NCBI GenBank assembly: GCA_020720765.1
Contig: DYOB01000016.1
Coordinates: 1 to 36,716, forward strand
Source: Borreliella garinii
Lineage (GTDB): Bacteria; Spirochaetota; Spirochaetia; JABEVK01
Length of the DNA stretch: 36,716 nucleotides
Direction of reading: 5' to 3'
This document shows, piece by piece, positions 1-8,562 of the stretch. Below the pieces are notes generated by a model. It was not told the DNA's origin. It did not search any database and saw only the letters and a program-made list of their open reading frames with translations. The first letter of the stretch is position 1. Every line of letters starts with the position of its first letter. A program made the translations under genes and the position numbers.

Positions 1-385
1 GATGATTCCAAAGACCGGTTCGACGGTGCTCTTTCGCTTCTTGTAGAGTTCCTTTTGCCGCTCTTGTTCCATTGCTTCTTGCATATCCGGCATCGGCCAA
101 GACCGTTTTTACAGTGCCCGTTTCTGCTGCCACTGCGTTGAGTGCCTCGGCGAGTTCGCCGCGATCAGTGGCATGATTGGTCACATAGCAACCCAAAACC
201 ATCATACTTCCTTCGGCATCCACTACCGCTTGGGCGTTGTACGACTGTGTATATTCTGCGTGGTTACTCTTCTTCATAACCCGGCTATCGGGGTCGGTCA
301 TATTGGATTGGGCACCGTGGTTGGATTGAAAACTCTCCAAGGGTACAAGTTCGGCCGCCTCGACGCTTTTGTATCGTGGTGCCAT
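1..385 (-). pseudogene. IS1182-family transposase, internally deleted and frameshifted
   Basis: Reading from an ATG at 385, the product starts MAPRYKSVEAAELVPLESFQ. It then jumps directly to the mid-protein motif TDPDSRVMK and the YNAQAVVDAEG block of the DDE transposase core, and on to KTVLADAGY. Intact relatives have well over a hundred residues before TDPDSR, so an N-terminal stretch appears deleted. A CAATCCAA direct repeat flanks the probable junction. After DAGYA the frame is wrong: the motif YKKRKSTVEPVFGII is present in another frame, at about bases 4-50, and the usual intervening residues are missing. This copy cannot encode a working transposase. Confidence 0.75.
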
Positions 386-452
386 GTGCAACAAAGTATC
401 ACACAGTTCAACCTCAAGTAAATTCCTGCGGTCTCAAGCGCAACAGGCTCCT
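318..452. repeat. Left arm of a 135-bp inverted repeat bracketing the window
   Basis: Bases 318-452 are the reverse complement of 36240-36374 with six mismatches by eye (about 96% identity). It is the end of the IS1182-like element and covers its non-coding leader plus the first 23 or so transposase codons. Homology stops sharply at the CAATCCAACCA sequence in both copies. The copies point away from each other, so homologous recombination between them would invert the roughly 35.8 kb in between. Confidence 0.9.
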
Positions 453-514
453 AGGGTTTGAGCGTGTGAGACCCAAGAAACCAAAACCATAAAAAGAATA
501 CTTGAAAACTTCAT
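434..514 (-). pseudogene. Signal-peptide stub of a secreted protein, truncated by the IS
   Basis: An ATG at 514 is preceded at 5-nt spacing by a perfect AGGAGG Shine-Dalgarno (520-525). It opens a frame with a convincing signal peptide, MKFSSILFMVLVSWVSHAQ, then runs into the end of the IS1182-like element and stops at TGA 434-436 after 26 residues, the last few coded by the element. Nothing of the mature protein remains here, so its function cannot be told. The rest of the gene may lie beyond the element, or on the far side of an IS-mediated rearrangement. It follows mtaB by about 110 bp in the same orientation. Confidence 0.7.
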
Positions 515-621
515 TGCAACCTCCTGGGACGGTTAGATTTACCTTTCGGCGCCGTCCACAGGTTTATCATCGCACCGCTCCGCAGATAAAAAATGTGAAA
601 TTCATCACGTGTCTGTGTGAC

Positions 622-1914
622 TTAGGTCATATTTAACTGAAAGCCTCTTAGAAAAGGGACTGTTCCTTCGTGAAATTCAGAGACAAGAATCGAATAAAAC
701 TTATTTTTTTCCATTTTCTCTATACTTTTCACCTCAAGGGGCACATAATGTTCACCGAACCCTTTATAAACACCGTGATTTTCTTTTTCAATCAGCACGT
801 ATTGCGTTTTCCCGATAAACCTGGTTAAAAATGCTTTTTTGATTTTATACGATAAAGATTCCATTTCGAGGCGTCGTTCTTTTAAGGTGCGCACATCAAC
901 TTGGTCCGGCAATAAGTCGGCTTGGGTCCCTTTCCTTCTGCTGAAGGAGAAAATATGAACGTGGCCGAAATTAAAATTTCTTATTGCCTCCAAACTTTGG
1001 GAAAAATCATCTTGCGCCTCCCCGGGAAATCCCACGATAATGTCACTGGTCACATGAAACAAAGGATCAATTCTTCTCAGATTTTCTATGACCTTGGAGA
1101 AATCTCTAAGGGAATAGCGGCGGTTCATGTTTTGAAGGATTTTATCACTCCCCGATTGCAAGCTGAGGTGAATGTGCCTGCTTAAACGGGGGTGTTCGAA
1201 GAGCTTGTAAAAATCTTCGCAAAAGTTTTCTGGTTCCAACGACCCCATGCTCAGACGCCAATTTCCGGGTATTTCGAGTATCCGACTAATTAGATCTGTA
1301 AATCCTTTCCCTTCCCAGGTCCAACGGCCTATGTTGACGCCTGTTAAAACTAATTCCTTGTATCCCCTATCCAATAAACTGCGGGCGTTATCTAATATCG
1401 ACTCTAGGCTACGGCTAACACCCGGGCCTCGCACGTGGGGAATGATGCAGTACGAACAAAACTCATCGCAACCGTCCTGGATTTTTATCAAACCTCTTGT
1501 GTGGAATATCTGCTCTACATCCGGATAGCCAAAAACATCACCCTTGCCTCTGACTTCAAACTTTTCTCCGGCCGCATGGGCTTCCAACAAGTCAGGAAGG
1601 AAGCTCTTTTCTGAATTGCTTAAGCAGTAATTTACACCTGGAGTTCTCTGCCACTCGATCCGTTTGTTATCCACCCCGCATCCTATGACTACCACACACG
1701 CATGCGAGTTGGCTTTCATAGCTTTTCTCAAGTTATATAAACTCTTTCTATCAGCGTTGTGCGTAACGGTACAGGTGTTCACAATAATAACGTCGCATTC
1801 TCCGGGGTTGCGCACCACCTGCCAACCGTGACTTATAAGATTTGTTGCAAGGCTTTCCGATTCGTACTGGTTGAGTTTACAACCGAGGGTTTTGAAATAT
1901 ACCTTTCTGGACAA
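622..1914 (-). CDS. mtaB: tRNA threonylcarbamoyladenosine (t6A37) methylthiotransferase MtaB
   Basis: This radical-SAM enzyme of the MiaB/RimO class adds a methylthio group to t6A37 of ANN-decoding tRNAs. The 430-residue protein starts with the UPF0004 domain, whose three cluster cysteines are visible (LGCKLNQ, NTCTVT, VIGCG). The radical-SAM CxxxCxxC loop follows (CDEFCSYCIIPHVRG), and then a TRAM-like tail (TRFIGKTQYVLIEKENHGVYKG). LGCKLNQ and the spacing fit MtaB better than MiaB or RimO. The start codon is TTG at 1914, preceded by a GGGGTG that can serve as Shine-Dalgarno; starting later would remove the first cluster motif. It is the last gene of the long minus-strand run, 17 bp after the GGDEF gene. 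Confidence 0.92.
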   Translation of the reverse strand: MSRKVYFKTLGCKLNQYESESLATNLISHGWQVVRNPGECDVIIVNTCTVTHNADRKSLYNLRKAMKANSHACVVVIGCGVDNKRIEWQRTPGVNYCLSNSEKSFLPDLLEAHAAGEKFEVRGKGDVFGYPDVEQIFHTRGLIKIQDGCDEFCSYCIIPHVRGPGVSRSLESILDNARSLLDRGYKELVLTGVNIGRWTWEGKGFTDLISRILEIPGNWRLSMGSLEPENFCEDFYKLFEHPRLSRHIHLSLQSGSDKILQNMNRRYSLRDFSKVIENLRRIDPLFHVTSDIIVGFPGEAQDDFSQSLEAIRNFNFGHVHIFSFSRRKGTQADLLPDQVDVRTLKERRLEMESLSYKIKKAFLTRFIGKTQYVLIEKENHGVYKGFGEHYVPLEVKSIEKMEKNKFYSILVSEFHEGTVPFLRGFQLNMT

Positions 1915-1931
1915 TGTCGCACCCCGTAAAT

Positions 1932-4900
1932 TCAGGAGCCGATCACGATTTGATTACCGCCTTGCTCTTGGGCTTGCCTGAGCGCGCGGTCCGCCACCTC
2001 CATGGCCTCGTGAAGGTGAAGGGATTCCTCGTGAGTAAACTGGGCGATACCGATGGAACATCCGAGATTCCTTTCGAGTTTCAGGGAGTTGGGTTTGAGC
2101 TCCTGAAGAGCCTCCCAGAGGTAGCTTCTATTTTCTATCTTTTTTAGAAGTCTTCGAGCGACCATCGGGGCGGAAGTAGCCTCCGTCTCGGTCAATAGGA
2201 TTAAAAATTCATTATTATCAACCCTGCCTGCAAAATCCGATTCGCGGATGGCCTCCTTAATACCCAAGGCAAACCAACGCAGAATACGGTCGCCCGCTTC
2301 GTGACCGTAGTGGTCGACAAAAAAACCGAAATGATCCAAGTCGACCTTGATAAGGGAAAGCCTGGTGCTTGGGCGTCCATGATGCCTTCGGATACGTTTT
2401 TCTTCAAAAGCCAAGCGTCTTTCCAATTCATACCTGTTGTAAAGACCGGTAAGAGGATCTAATGTGGCCGCCTGTTCAAGTTTTTCCTGGGTTATTTTCA
2501 ACCTCAAGGTAAGGATGAGCTGGTTGAGTGCAAGCTTGATATCCCTCTCGGTCGTCTTATCGAGCCGTTTAAGCGGACCGTAGAGAGCATGGGCCGGAAC
2601 ATTATCCTCCGCTCCCATTGTCACATGGATCCAACCTGGAGGAACGCCCTCAAAGAGCCACCGCAATTGTTCCGCATTGGGAGCTTGGTTCCATGGCCGG
2701 TATACAGTTTCCCAGTTTGCCGGAACTTCTTCAGGATCGGAAGCCAGCCATACTTTCAGACCTTCTGCAGGATAGGTTTGAAAAAGCATGCGGTATGCCG
2801 CTTCGACAACATCGTCTTTTGTATTGGCATTGAGTAGACCATCGAAATAGGAATAGAAAAAATGGGCTTCTTCAAGTTTCTTATGCAAGACAGCTATGGC
2901 AAAATCTTTTCGCCCCCTTTCCAAGATCCTGTCGAGGTCTAATTTAAGAGGTGTAGGCAATGGATAACTTTCCAATGGTTTATGATCACGGGACGCTTCG
3001 AGCAAGGTACGGAAGTATTGATGGTCTTCTCTGTCTTTGAGCGTGCTTAATCCTTCGTTAAAATATTCATCTTCCTTTAACGAGATTCCCGCCTCCAGGC
3101 AAACGAGGAGTTTTAGGTACCTGAAATTGATGATCTTTCTGTCGGCTTCCTTAAGTATTGCCGTAAATCGTTCTTTTCCACTATCCACCCGCCCGTCGTG
3201 TGCATCGCGTAAAGCGAGTAGAATCTCAAAATGTTCATAACGGAAACTCGTCTTTAAATCCTGGAACAATCGACGGGCCTGCCATTCCCTTTCGAGGGAA
3301 AGTGATTCTTTTCCTAATTGAAGGTAGGAAATTGAAAGAATTGCCAGGAAATCCAAACGATGGTTATAGGGTAAGTGGTCGATACCTTGTTGGTCGAGGA
3401 TGGAAAGAGCCGATTCTAAATAATGAACTGTTGCATCCCACTTACGGGCGTAGAAAAAAAGTGTCCCTAAATTGTACAAGGTGGCAGAAATTTCCGAATA
3501 CAGGTCGGTTACTTGTAGAATTTCCAAGGCTTCTTTAAAGGCCTTGTAGGATGGTAGAAAATCGCCGCGGCTAAAGTGAAAATATCCTAACCCGTTGAGC
3601 CCCTGTGCATAATTCAGGCTGACCCCAAGCTGTTTTCTGTATTTAAGGCTGGTCTGATAGGCTTCCAATGAGTTTTTTACCTGGTCGGTGTCCTGGTATA
3701 GAATTCCCAGGGTATGAAAACCCGTGGCAAGCCGGTATTGGTTACCGAGATCCCTTGCTATATTAATGCCTTCCTGACACCGTTGAAGGGCCTTTTCAGG
3801 GCCCACTTTCCAATAATAGGTCAGAGCGACGATTCCATTTGTGAGAAACGCTGCGAGGTGACTGTTCAGCCCAAAACTCCGAAGACCGCTAACTAAAGTC
3901 TCGAGAAGCCCGATGGACTCCCCTTCTGAATTTTGGATAAAACTCGTAAGGTTATCACGGCTGCTCAGAACAGCAAAGAGACTTAAAACCTGTTCCTTGT
4001 CCGATAATTTTCTCATCGAAATCTCGTAGGCTTGCTGTGCAGTCCGGTCAGCTTCGGCAACATCGCCGCGGATAAGAGCAGCTGACGACAACCTGCGCGT
4101 AATCCGAACCAATCTATCCTGCAAACCTCGTTCACGGCTGATTCTCTGGGCCTGTTGATACTGTGTGACTGCTTCGTCTGAAAGTCCCATGCAAAGAAGA
4201 CAGTCTGCATAGGCTTGTCGGAATGCCACCTCTTCTTCATAGTTTTCTCTGATGTTATCAGAGAGAAGCTCGGCAAAACGTACTCCGTCAGCAAACGCAA
4301 GAAAATTCCTTGCCATCCAGAAACTCTCCATATCCACTTGAGGCTGGCAAACTTCAACGGGTGTGCTGTCTGTATAGGACTCGAAAACAGGCGCTTTCTT
4401 TCTTAATGTTTCAATAACTGTAAAGAGATTATCTCCAGTTCTTTCACTTGTCTTCAAACTGCGGCTATCCCAGGTTATGACAAGCCGGCACTTTAAACTC
4501 ATAGCAATAAGATCGGGGAGTAAAGACCATAAAGATGGTTGTGCATAATGGACAGCGTGCAAAACTATCCAAGTACCTTCGTTCTGTGTGTCCCAATTTT
4601 TCACCATTTCCAAAAGGGTTTTCTTAACCCGGTACACCTCGTATTCGACCTCATCCAGGAGAAATTCCTCGACCTCTCCTGAAAGTCCGCCGCTACCCCA
4701 ACCGCTCCAGAGAGAACGGTGTGGACTGTAAGGACGGATGGAACGCGCCTGTTCGCGTACGGCACTGAGAAAAGGTGCGTAGGGGGAAAACTTCTCTCTG
4801 CAATAATCATGAAAGAGAACCTTTCCTCCACGTGCTATAGAATAAATGGTTTCTTTCAGTTCATCCCGTATTGAAGAACCGACATCGAGAAAAAGCGGTT

Positions 4901-4949
4901 CCTTGGAATCAATATTCTCAAATATCCTGCTGAGTAACATAAAATCCAT
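1932..4949 (-). CDS. Large TPR signalling protein with P-loop-less ATPase-like N-terminus and degenerate GGDEF domain
   Basis: This 1005-residue cytoplasmic protein has no signal peptide or membrane segment. Residues about 15-200 follow the layout of MalT/STAND ATPases: a PYAPF motif at 56-60 and a Walker-B-like LHAVHYAQPSLWSLL at 130-144. The Walker A site is absent (VGSSIRDE where GxxGxGKS would be). TPR-like helical repeats fill about 250-640, for example YRLATGFHTLGILYQ and YAQGLNGLGYFHFSRGDF. A GAF-like stretch follows at about 690-800, then a GGDEF domain at 826-1005 beginning with DPLTGLYNR. The signature GGDEF is DNNEF (911-915) and the substrate Asn of FKxIND is Val, so diguanylate cyclase activity is unlikely; the RxxD inhibitory site (RESD, 902-905) is kept. 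This suggests a c-di-GMP receptor or scaffold. ATG 4949 sits next to a TATAAA box (4950-4955); ATG 4940 is an alternative start. Confidence 0.85.
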   Translation of the reverse strand: MDFMLLSRIFENIDSKEPLFLDVGSSIRDELKETIYSIARGGKVLFHDYCREKFSPYAPFLSAVREQARSIRPYSPHRSLWSGWGSGGLSGEVEEFLLDEVEYEVYRVKKTLLEMVKNWDTQNEGTWIVLHAVHYAQPSLWSLLPDLIAMSLKCRLVITWDSRSLKTSERTGDNLFTVIETLRKKAPVFESYTDSTPVEVCQPQVDMESFWMARNFLAFADGVRFAELLSDNIRENYEEEVAFRQAYADCLLCMGLSDEAVTQYQQAQRISRERGLQDRLVRITRRLSSAALIRGDVAEADRTAQQAYEISMRKLSDKEQVLSLFAVLSSRDNLTSFIQNSEGESIGLLETLVSGLRSFGLNSHLAAFLTNGIVALTYYWKVGPEKALQRCQEGINIARDLGNQYRLATGFHTLGILYQDTDQVKNSLEAYQTSLKYRKQLGVSLNYAQGLNGLGYFHFSRGDFLPSYKAFKEALEILQVTDLYSEISATLYNLGTLFFYARKWDATVHYLESALSILDQQGIDHLPYNHRLDFLAILSISYLQLGKESLSLEREWQARRLFQDLKTSFRYEHFEILLALRDAHDGRVDSGKERFTAILKEADRKIINFRYLKLLVCLEAGISLKEDEYFNEGLSTLKDREDHQYFRTLLEASRDHKPLESYPLPTPLKLDLDRILERGRKDFAIAVLHKKLEEAHFFYSYFDGLLNANTKDDVVEAAYRMLFQTYPAEGLKVWLASDPEEVPANWETVYRPWNQAPNAEQLRWLFEGVPPGWIHVTMGAEDNVPAHALYGPLKRLDKTTERDIKLALNQLILTLRLKITQEKLEQAATLDPLTGLYNRYELERRLAFEEKRIRRHHGRPSTRLSLIKVDLDHFGFFVDHYGHEAGDRILRWFALGIKEAIRESDFAGRVDNNEFLILLTETEATSAPMVARRLLKKIENRSYLWEALQELKPNSLKLERNLGCSIGIAQFTHEESLHLHEAMEVADRALRQAQEQGGNQIVIGS

Positions 4950-4985
4950 TTTATACCCATAAAGGCTTTGGGTCCAGTACTCTTT

Positions 4986-5672
4986 TTAAGAGCCGCCTAA
5001 AGCACGCAGTCGGGCCATTTGACTACGGCTGTTCACCATGGTTCTGACATTGAACCTTAAGGGACTCGTAATAAGCGCAGCAAGCCGGAAGATTTGATTT
5101 AACGTTAATTCCGAATAGTCTTTTCGATAGTGATACCGAGCAGCCGCTTGCAGGCCGTAGACACCTGGGCCGAATTCAATCGTGTTTAGGTAGATTTCCA
5201 GGATCCTTTCCTTGGATAAGAGGCCTTCTAGGACTAAAACACCCCAAACTTCAAAATACTTCCTGACCCAAGAACGGTCGGGCCATAAGAAAAGGTTTTT
5301 CGACAACTGCATTGTAATAGTAGAACCGCCGGCCACAACCCTGCCAAGTTTTTTATTGATATCCCAGGCCTCCCGTAGGGCTCCAAGACTTATACCCCAA
5401 TGTTTGTAAAACTCCCTGTCCTCAAGGAAAATGAAAGCGTTTTGTGTTCCCTTAGTGATATTCTGGAGTGGTAGAAATTCTGTAGGCTTAGCAGGAATTC
5501 TATCAAAAAGAGTTCTGAAGACCTGGATCCCTGTCACAGGGGGAGGAATAAAGGCATACATTGCAGTCAACAAAGTGATGACGAGAATATAACCTGCATT
5601 CAGAATTACAAACCATCTTAAAAGCGTTAAAAACCTTTTTGCGAATCCACCTAAAAATCGATTAAGATTCAT
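4986..5672 (-). CDS. mtgA: Monofunctional peptidoglycan glycosyltransferase (GT51)
   Basis: It polymerises lipid II into glycan strands without a transpeptidase domain. The 228 residues comprise a short cytoplasmic N-terminus, one membrane anchor (about residues 15-40, WFVILNAGYILVITLLTAMYAF) and a complete GT51 core. Core motifs are the catalytic Glu in LEDREFYKHWGI, GGSTITMQLSKNLFLWPDR, and SKERILEIYLNTIEFGPGVYG. The length is typical of MtgA and far short of class A PBPs. Its start overlaps the stop of the histidine-kinase gene by 4 bp (ATGA type), so the two are translationally coupled. With murD two genes upstream, this is a cell-wall segment of the operon. Confidence 0.93.
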   Translation of the reverse strand: MNLNRFLGGFAKRFLTLLRWFVILNAGYILVITLLTAMYAFIPPPVTGIQVFRTLFDRIPAKPTEFLPLQNITKGTQNAFIFLEDREFYKHWGISLGALREAWDINKKLGRVVAGGSTITMQLSKNLFLWPDRSWVRKYFEVWGVLVLEGLLSKERILEIYLNTIEFGPGVYGLQAAARYHYRKDYSELTLNQIFRLAALITSPLRFNVRTMVNSRSQMARLRALGGS

Positions 5673-7168
5673 GGTATTTCCACTTCGTAACCCGTTCCAG
5701 TCCCTTGGAGCTCCGTGATTTTCCCGTGGATTTGCGAAGCCAGAAGTTCAGCTAGCTGAATTCCCGACTGTTGTTCAGCATCCATACTTGATCTTCCTTT
5801 TCCATCGTCCTGAACGACGAGCCGTATAGGGTGTCCGGAGAAAAGGCTGACACGGATACTTCCTTCTTGAGTTTCAGTATAGGCGTATTTAGCCGCGTTA
5901 GTAATAAGCTCGTTCACCATGAGTCCTATGGGAATCGCCTTCTCAAAGGGAATAATGACGTCGTTTTCAGGAGGAGTATAGACCATGCGACCGGTAATGT
6001 GAAAAGCCTGGCCTATATCCTGGCAGAGGTGCCACAAATAATTCCCAAGTTCAAGTTCGGCAAAATAGGATGACCTGTAAAGCTGTTCGTGGACAAGGGC
6101 CATGCTGTGAATTCTATCCCTTGTGTTAGAAAAATCCTCGCTTGATTCGATGGAAAGCAGGCTCGAAATTATCTGGAGGTTGTTCTTTACCCGATGGTGG
6201 ATCTCCTTCAGCAAGGCATCACGTTCTTCTAAAGAATGAGTAAGTTCGTTCTGTCTCTCTTTCAGGTTTTGAATCAGGGTGATCCTGTCAAAACTTGCGG
6301 GAATTCTCATCAAGTAAATCCGAGTCTGGTTGAGAACCAATTCATCCCACTGGTTCTCGGGTCTCAGATAAACAAGAAAGCTTGATTTGTCTTCGGTCCG
6401 GAAAAGAAAAGCTATATATTCGGTAGACCAAATATTCCGCTGTTTTTCAAGAACAGTCTCTATTGTGTCCCTGTCGAGTTGGTCAATAAGCTCTAAATGT
6501 TTACTTTTTGCCTTGTGCTCGAACTTTCCTATACCGCTGAGTATGGTTAATTCCTTTTCATCGACTTGGGCAAGAAAACCATCAGGGTAGGGCTGAGGTC
6601 TTTTCGGTGCTACCGAGGCCGTAAGAAAAGCTAAACCGTTTATAACCGCAGTGCTTATTTCTACCAAGGTCTGGGCTGATTGGATCCTATTTGCAGTTTG
6701 GATCACCCTGCTGGAAAGAACCTCCGAGGTTTTAAGTTTAACCAAGTCTTGATAATTTCTGAGATTAGTCAGAACCAGTGCCTGTAGCCGAATAAGGCTC
6801 AGTTCCGACTTGTATTGAAAATCATTAATCCCGTAATTCCTGATTGCGTCGAGCTTGGGAAGGGTGGACCCTTGGGCTGTGTTGAGAATAATGCGCACCT
6901 CGTTCATTCCAAGAAAATTCCGGATTTTTCCTGCTGTTACAAGACCGTCGTCAGGTGTTGTCATCACGACATCCATAAAAACAATGGCAGTTTCGGGATT
7001 CTGACGTAAAAGTCCGATGACATCCTCACCATTAGAGGCTTGCAAAACATGGATAGACGCCCCTTCAAAGAGAAGGCTTTCGAGAGAAAGACTTATCACC
7101 TCCCTCATATTTTCTTCATCATCGGCAACGATGATGAACCAAGGGGAAACTCCGTCCCTTTTCAACAA
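5669..7168 (-). CDS. Hybrid sensor: receiver, DUF3369-like and HisKA_2 histidine kinase
   Basis: This 499-residue soluble protein has its receiver domain first. The acidic pair is in VADDEEN and the phospho-acceptor Asp is at about 66 (VFMDVVM). Lys is in the FQYKSEL position. A GAF/DUF3369-like middle spans about 150-300. A HisKA_2 kinase follows with H-box EIHHRVKNNLQ (His about 325), N-box MVNELITNAAKYAY and G-box VQDDGKGR. There is no membrane segment, so the signal is probably received through phosphorylation of the receiver by another kinase. It overlaps murD by 7 bp and mtgA by 4 bp, which places a phosphorelay component inside a peptidoglycan operon. The target of the kinase is not in the window. 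Confidence 0.88.
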   Translation of the reverse strand: MLKRDGVSPWFIIVADDEENMREVISLSLESLLFEGASIHVLQASNGEDVIGLLRQNPETAIVFMDVVMTTPDDGLVTAGKIRNFLGMNEVRIILNTAQGSTLPKLDAIRNYGINDFQYKSELSLIRLQALVLTNLRNYQDLVKLKTSEVLSSRVIQTANRIQSAQTLVEISTAVINGLAFLTASVAPKRPQPYPDGFLAQVDEKELTILSGIGKFEHKAKSKHLELIDQLDRDTIETVLEKQRNIWSTEYIAFLFRTEDKSSFLVYLRPENQWDELVLNQTRIYLMRIPASFDRITLIQNLKERQNELTHSLEERDALLKEIHHRVKNNLQIISSLLSIESSEDFSNTRDRIHSMALVHEQLYRSSYFAELELGNYLWHLCQDIGQAFHITGRMVYTPPENDVIIPFEKAIPIGLMVNELITNAAKYAYTETQEGSIRVSLFSGHPIRLVVQDDGKGRSSMDAEQQSGIQLAELLASQIHGKITELQGTGTGYEVEIP

Positions 7169-8562
7169 AAAATTTCCTTCGATAGTTCTTTAAATTGGCG
7201 CCCCCTGTCAAATTCATTCTGAAAGAGTTCGAAACTCGCCGCTCCAGGCGACATCAATACCGTATCGCCTTCCTTAAGCATACCATGGAGTGACGCGAGT
7301 GCGGGTCTCATTCCAGGGAAAGGTCCAAGAAAGGACCAATGTTTTTTTTCAAAGACTTGTATCATTCTTTTCGATGCACTGCCTTCCAAAAGCACAAGGG
7401 TTGCCGGAGGGATAGTTAGAGATTCCAAGGGCGAGAGATCCAAGTTTTTATCTGTTCCGCCAGTGATCCAATGCACACGTCCTGAAAAGGCTGAAAGACT
7501 CATCACCGAGGCTTCAGGAATCGTCGCAGCTGAATCGTTGTAAAAGGCGACTCCTTGGTATTGGTGGCAGCGCTCCATCCGATGCTCAATCCCCGAAAAA
7601 TTTGCCAGTGGTTGGCGGATCGCTGAACTTTTCATCCCGCCTAAAGCTGCCATTGTCCCTGCAAAGAGCAGTGCGTAATCGTTGGCTATTCCAAAACTTT
7701 CCCTTTCCTTAGGAACGATTATTTCTCGTCGTCCTTTCCATTCAAGGTAGCCTGTCCCTTTATCATAGTAGGAAAAAGCTTCTGCACGGGGATGAGGCCT
7801 CCGGCCCTTTAGTGTAAGTATCGCGTGTCTAGCTTGTGTTTTTGCCGCAAAGAATAAACCCCAAGGGTTATCGAGATTGACCAAACTCCAGGAATCTAAA
7901 TCCTGCCCTTTGAAAATTCTGGTCTTATCCATGGCATAGTCTTCCATTCTTGAATAAGAATTCATATGGTCATGGTAGAGGTTTGTGATCCCGGCAACCC
8001 TGCATTTTAGGTTTACATCCTCATTGAGATCGCGTAGCTGCCAACTTGAAAGTTCCAGCACAACCGGACTCACGCCATCCAGCTTATCGAGAAAGCTTAA
8101 AGGCGATATCGTAATATTTCCACCCAGCAAGGTCATAGGAAATTCTGACTTTAATACCTGTGAAAGCGCCGAGACGGTTGTACTTTTGCCTTTTGATCCT
8201 GTGACGCAATAGAGGGGGTTGGAACACCTGGACAAGAAAATTTCAATATCCGTTGTCACCCTTTTCGACGCTTTGAGAAAAGGGGAAGAAGCGGGTACAC
8301 CTGGATTTTTTACAACAAGGTCCGCTTTTTCAAAGTCCTCTATCCTATGTTCGCCCAAAATTTTTTTTATAGGAAAAGCTTTCAACGCATCCAAACTAGA
8401 TTTCAGCTGATCTTCATTTCTCAAGTCTGTCACAGTGACATTTGCGCCTCTAGAAGCAAAATACCTTGCAGATTCTAGTCCGCCTCCGTTTATTCCCAAC
8501 CCCATAATGAGTACATCAAGACCAGAAGGATTCCTAAGTTCAATAGGGCGATTCATAGACAC
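7162..8562 (-). CDS. murD: UDP-N-acetylmuramoyl-L-alanine--D-glutamate ligase
   Basis: This is the cytoplasmic Mur ligase that adds D-Glu to UDP-MurNAc-L-Ala using ATP. At 466 residues it has the usual length. Visible landmarks are the Rossmann-like start (DVLIMGLGINGGGLESARYF), the ATP P-loop GSKGKSTT, HDHMNSY at the metal/substrate region, HRMERC, and the C-terminal YNDSAATIPEA block typical of MurD. The start overlaps the upstream unknown gene by 23 bp and its stop overlaps the histidine-kinase gene by 7 bp, so it lies mid-operon with no room for its own promoter. Confidence 0.95.
   Translation of the reverse strand: MSMNRPIELRNPSGLDVLIMGLGINGGGLESARYFASRGANVTVTDLRNEDQLKSSLDALKAFPIKKILGEHRIEDFEKADLVVKNPGVPASSPFLKASKRVTTDIEIFLSRCSNPLYCVTGSKGKSTTVSALSQVLKSEFPMTLLGGNITISPLSFLDKLDGVSPVVLELSSWQLRDLNEDVNLKCRVAGITNLYHDHMNSYSRMEDYAMDKTRIFKGQDLDSWSLVNLDNPWGLFFAAKTQARHAILTLKGRRPHPRAEAFSYYDKGTGYLEWKGRREIIVPKERESFGIANDYALLFAGTMAALGGMKSSAIRQPLANFSGIEHRMERCHQYQGVAFYNDSAATIPEASVMSLSAFSGRVHWITGGTDKNLDLSPLESLTIPPATLVLLEGSASKRMIQVFEKKHWSFLGPFPGMRPALASLHGMLKEGDTVLMSPGAASFELFQNEFDRGRQFKELSKEIFC

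Larger units (their letters stand above)
1..452 (-). mobile_element. Decayed IS1182-like element, 5' end, reading out of the window
   Basis: The minus strand carries the start of a DDE-type insertion sequence whose outer end lies at about 448-452 (AGGAGCCTGTTGCGC reading inward). The first 135 bases are repeated in inverted orientation at 36240-36374 with six differences, which defines the element's end independently of the protein. The encoded protein has the IS1182/DDE signature TDPDSRVMK...YNAQAVVDAEG...VLADAGY. The element continues past base 1. The family assignment rests on remembered motifs, and the exact terminus is uncertain by a few bases because both copies share CC(T/C)AGG at the junction. 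Confidence 0.8.

Noticed and set aside
586-608. Possible terminator after mtaB
   Set aside because: GTGATGAATTTCAC followed by ATTTTTT gives only a 4-bp stem, too weak to call.
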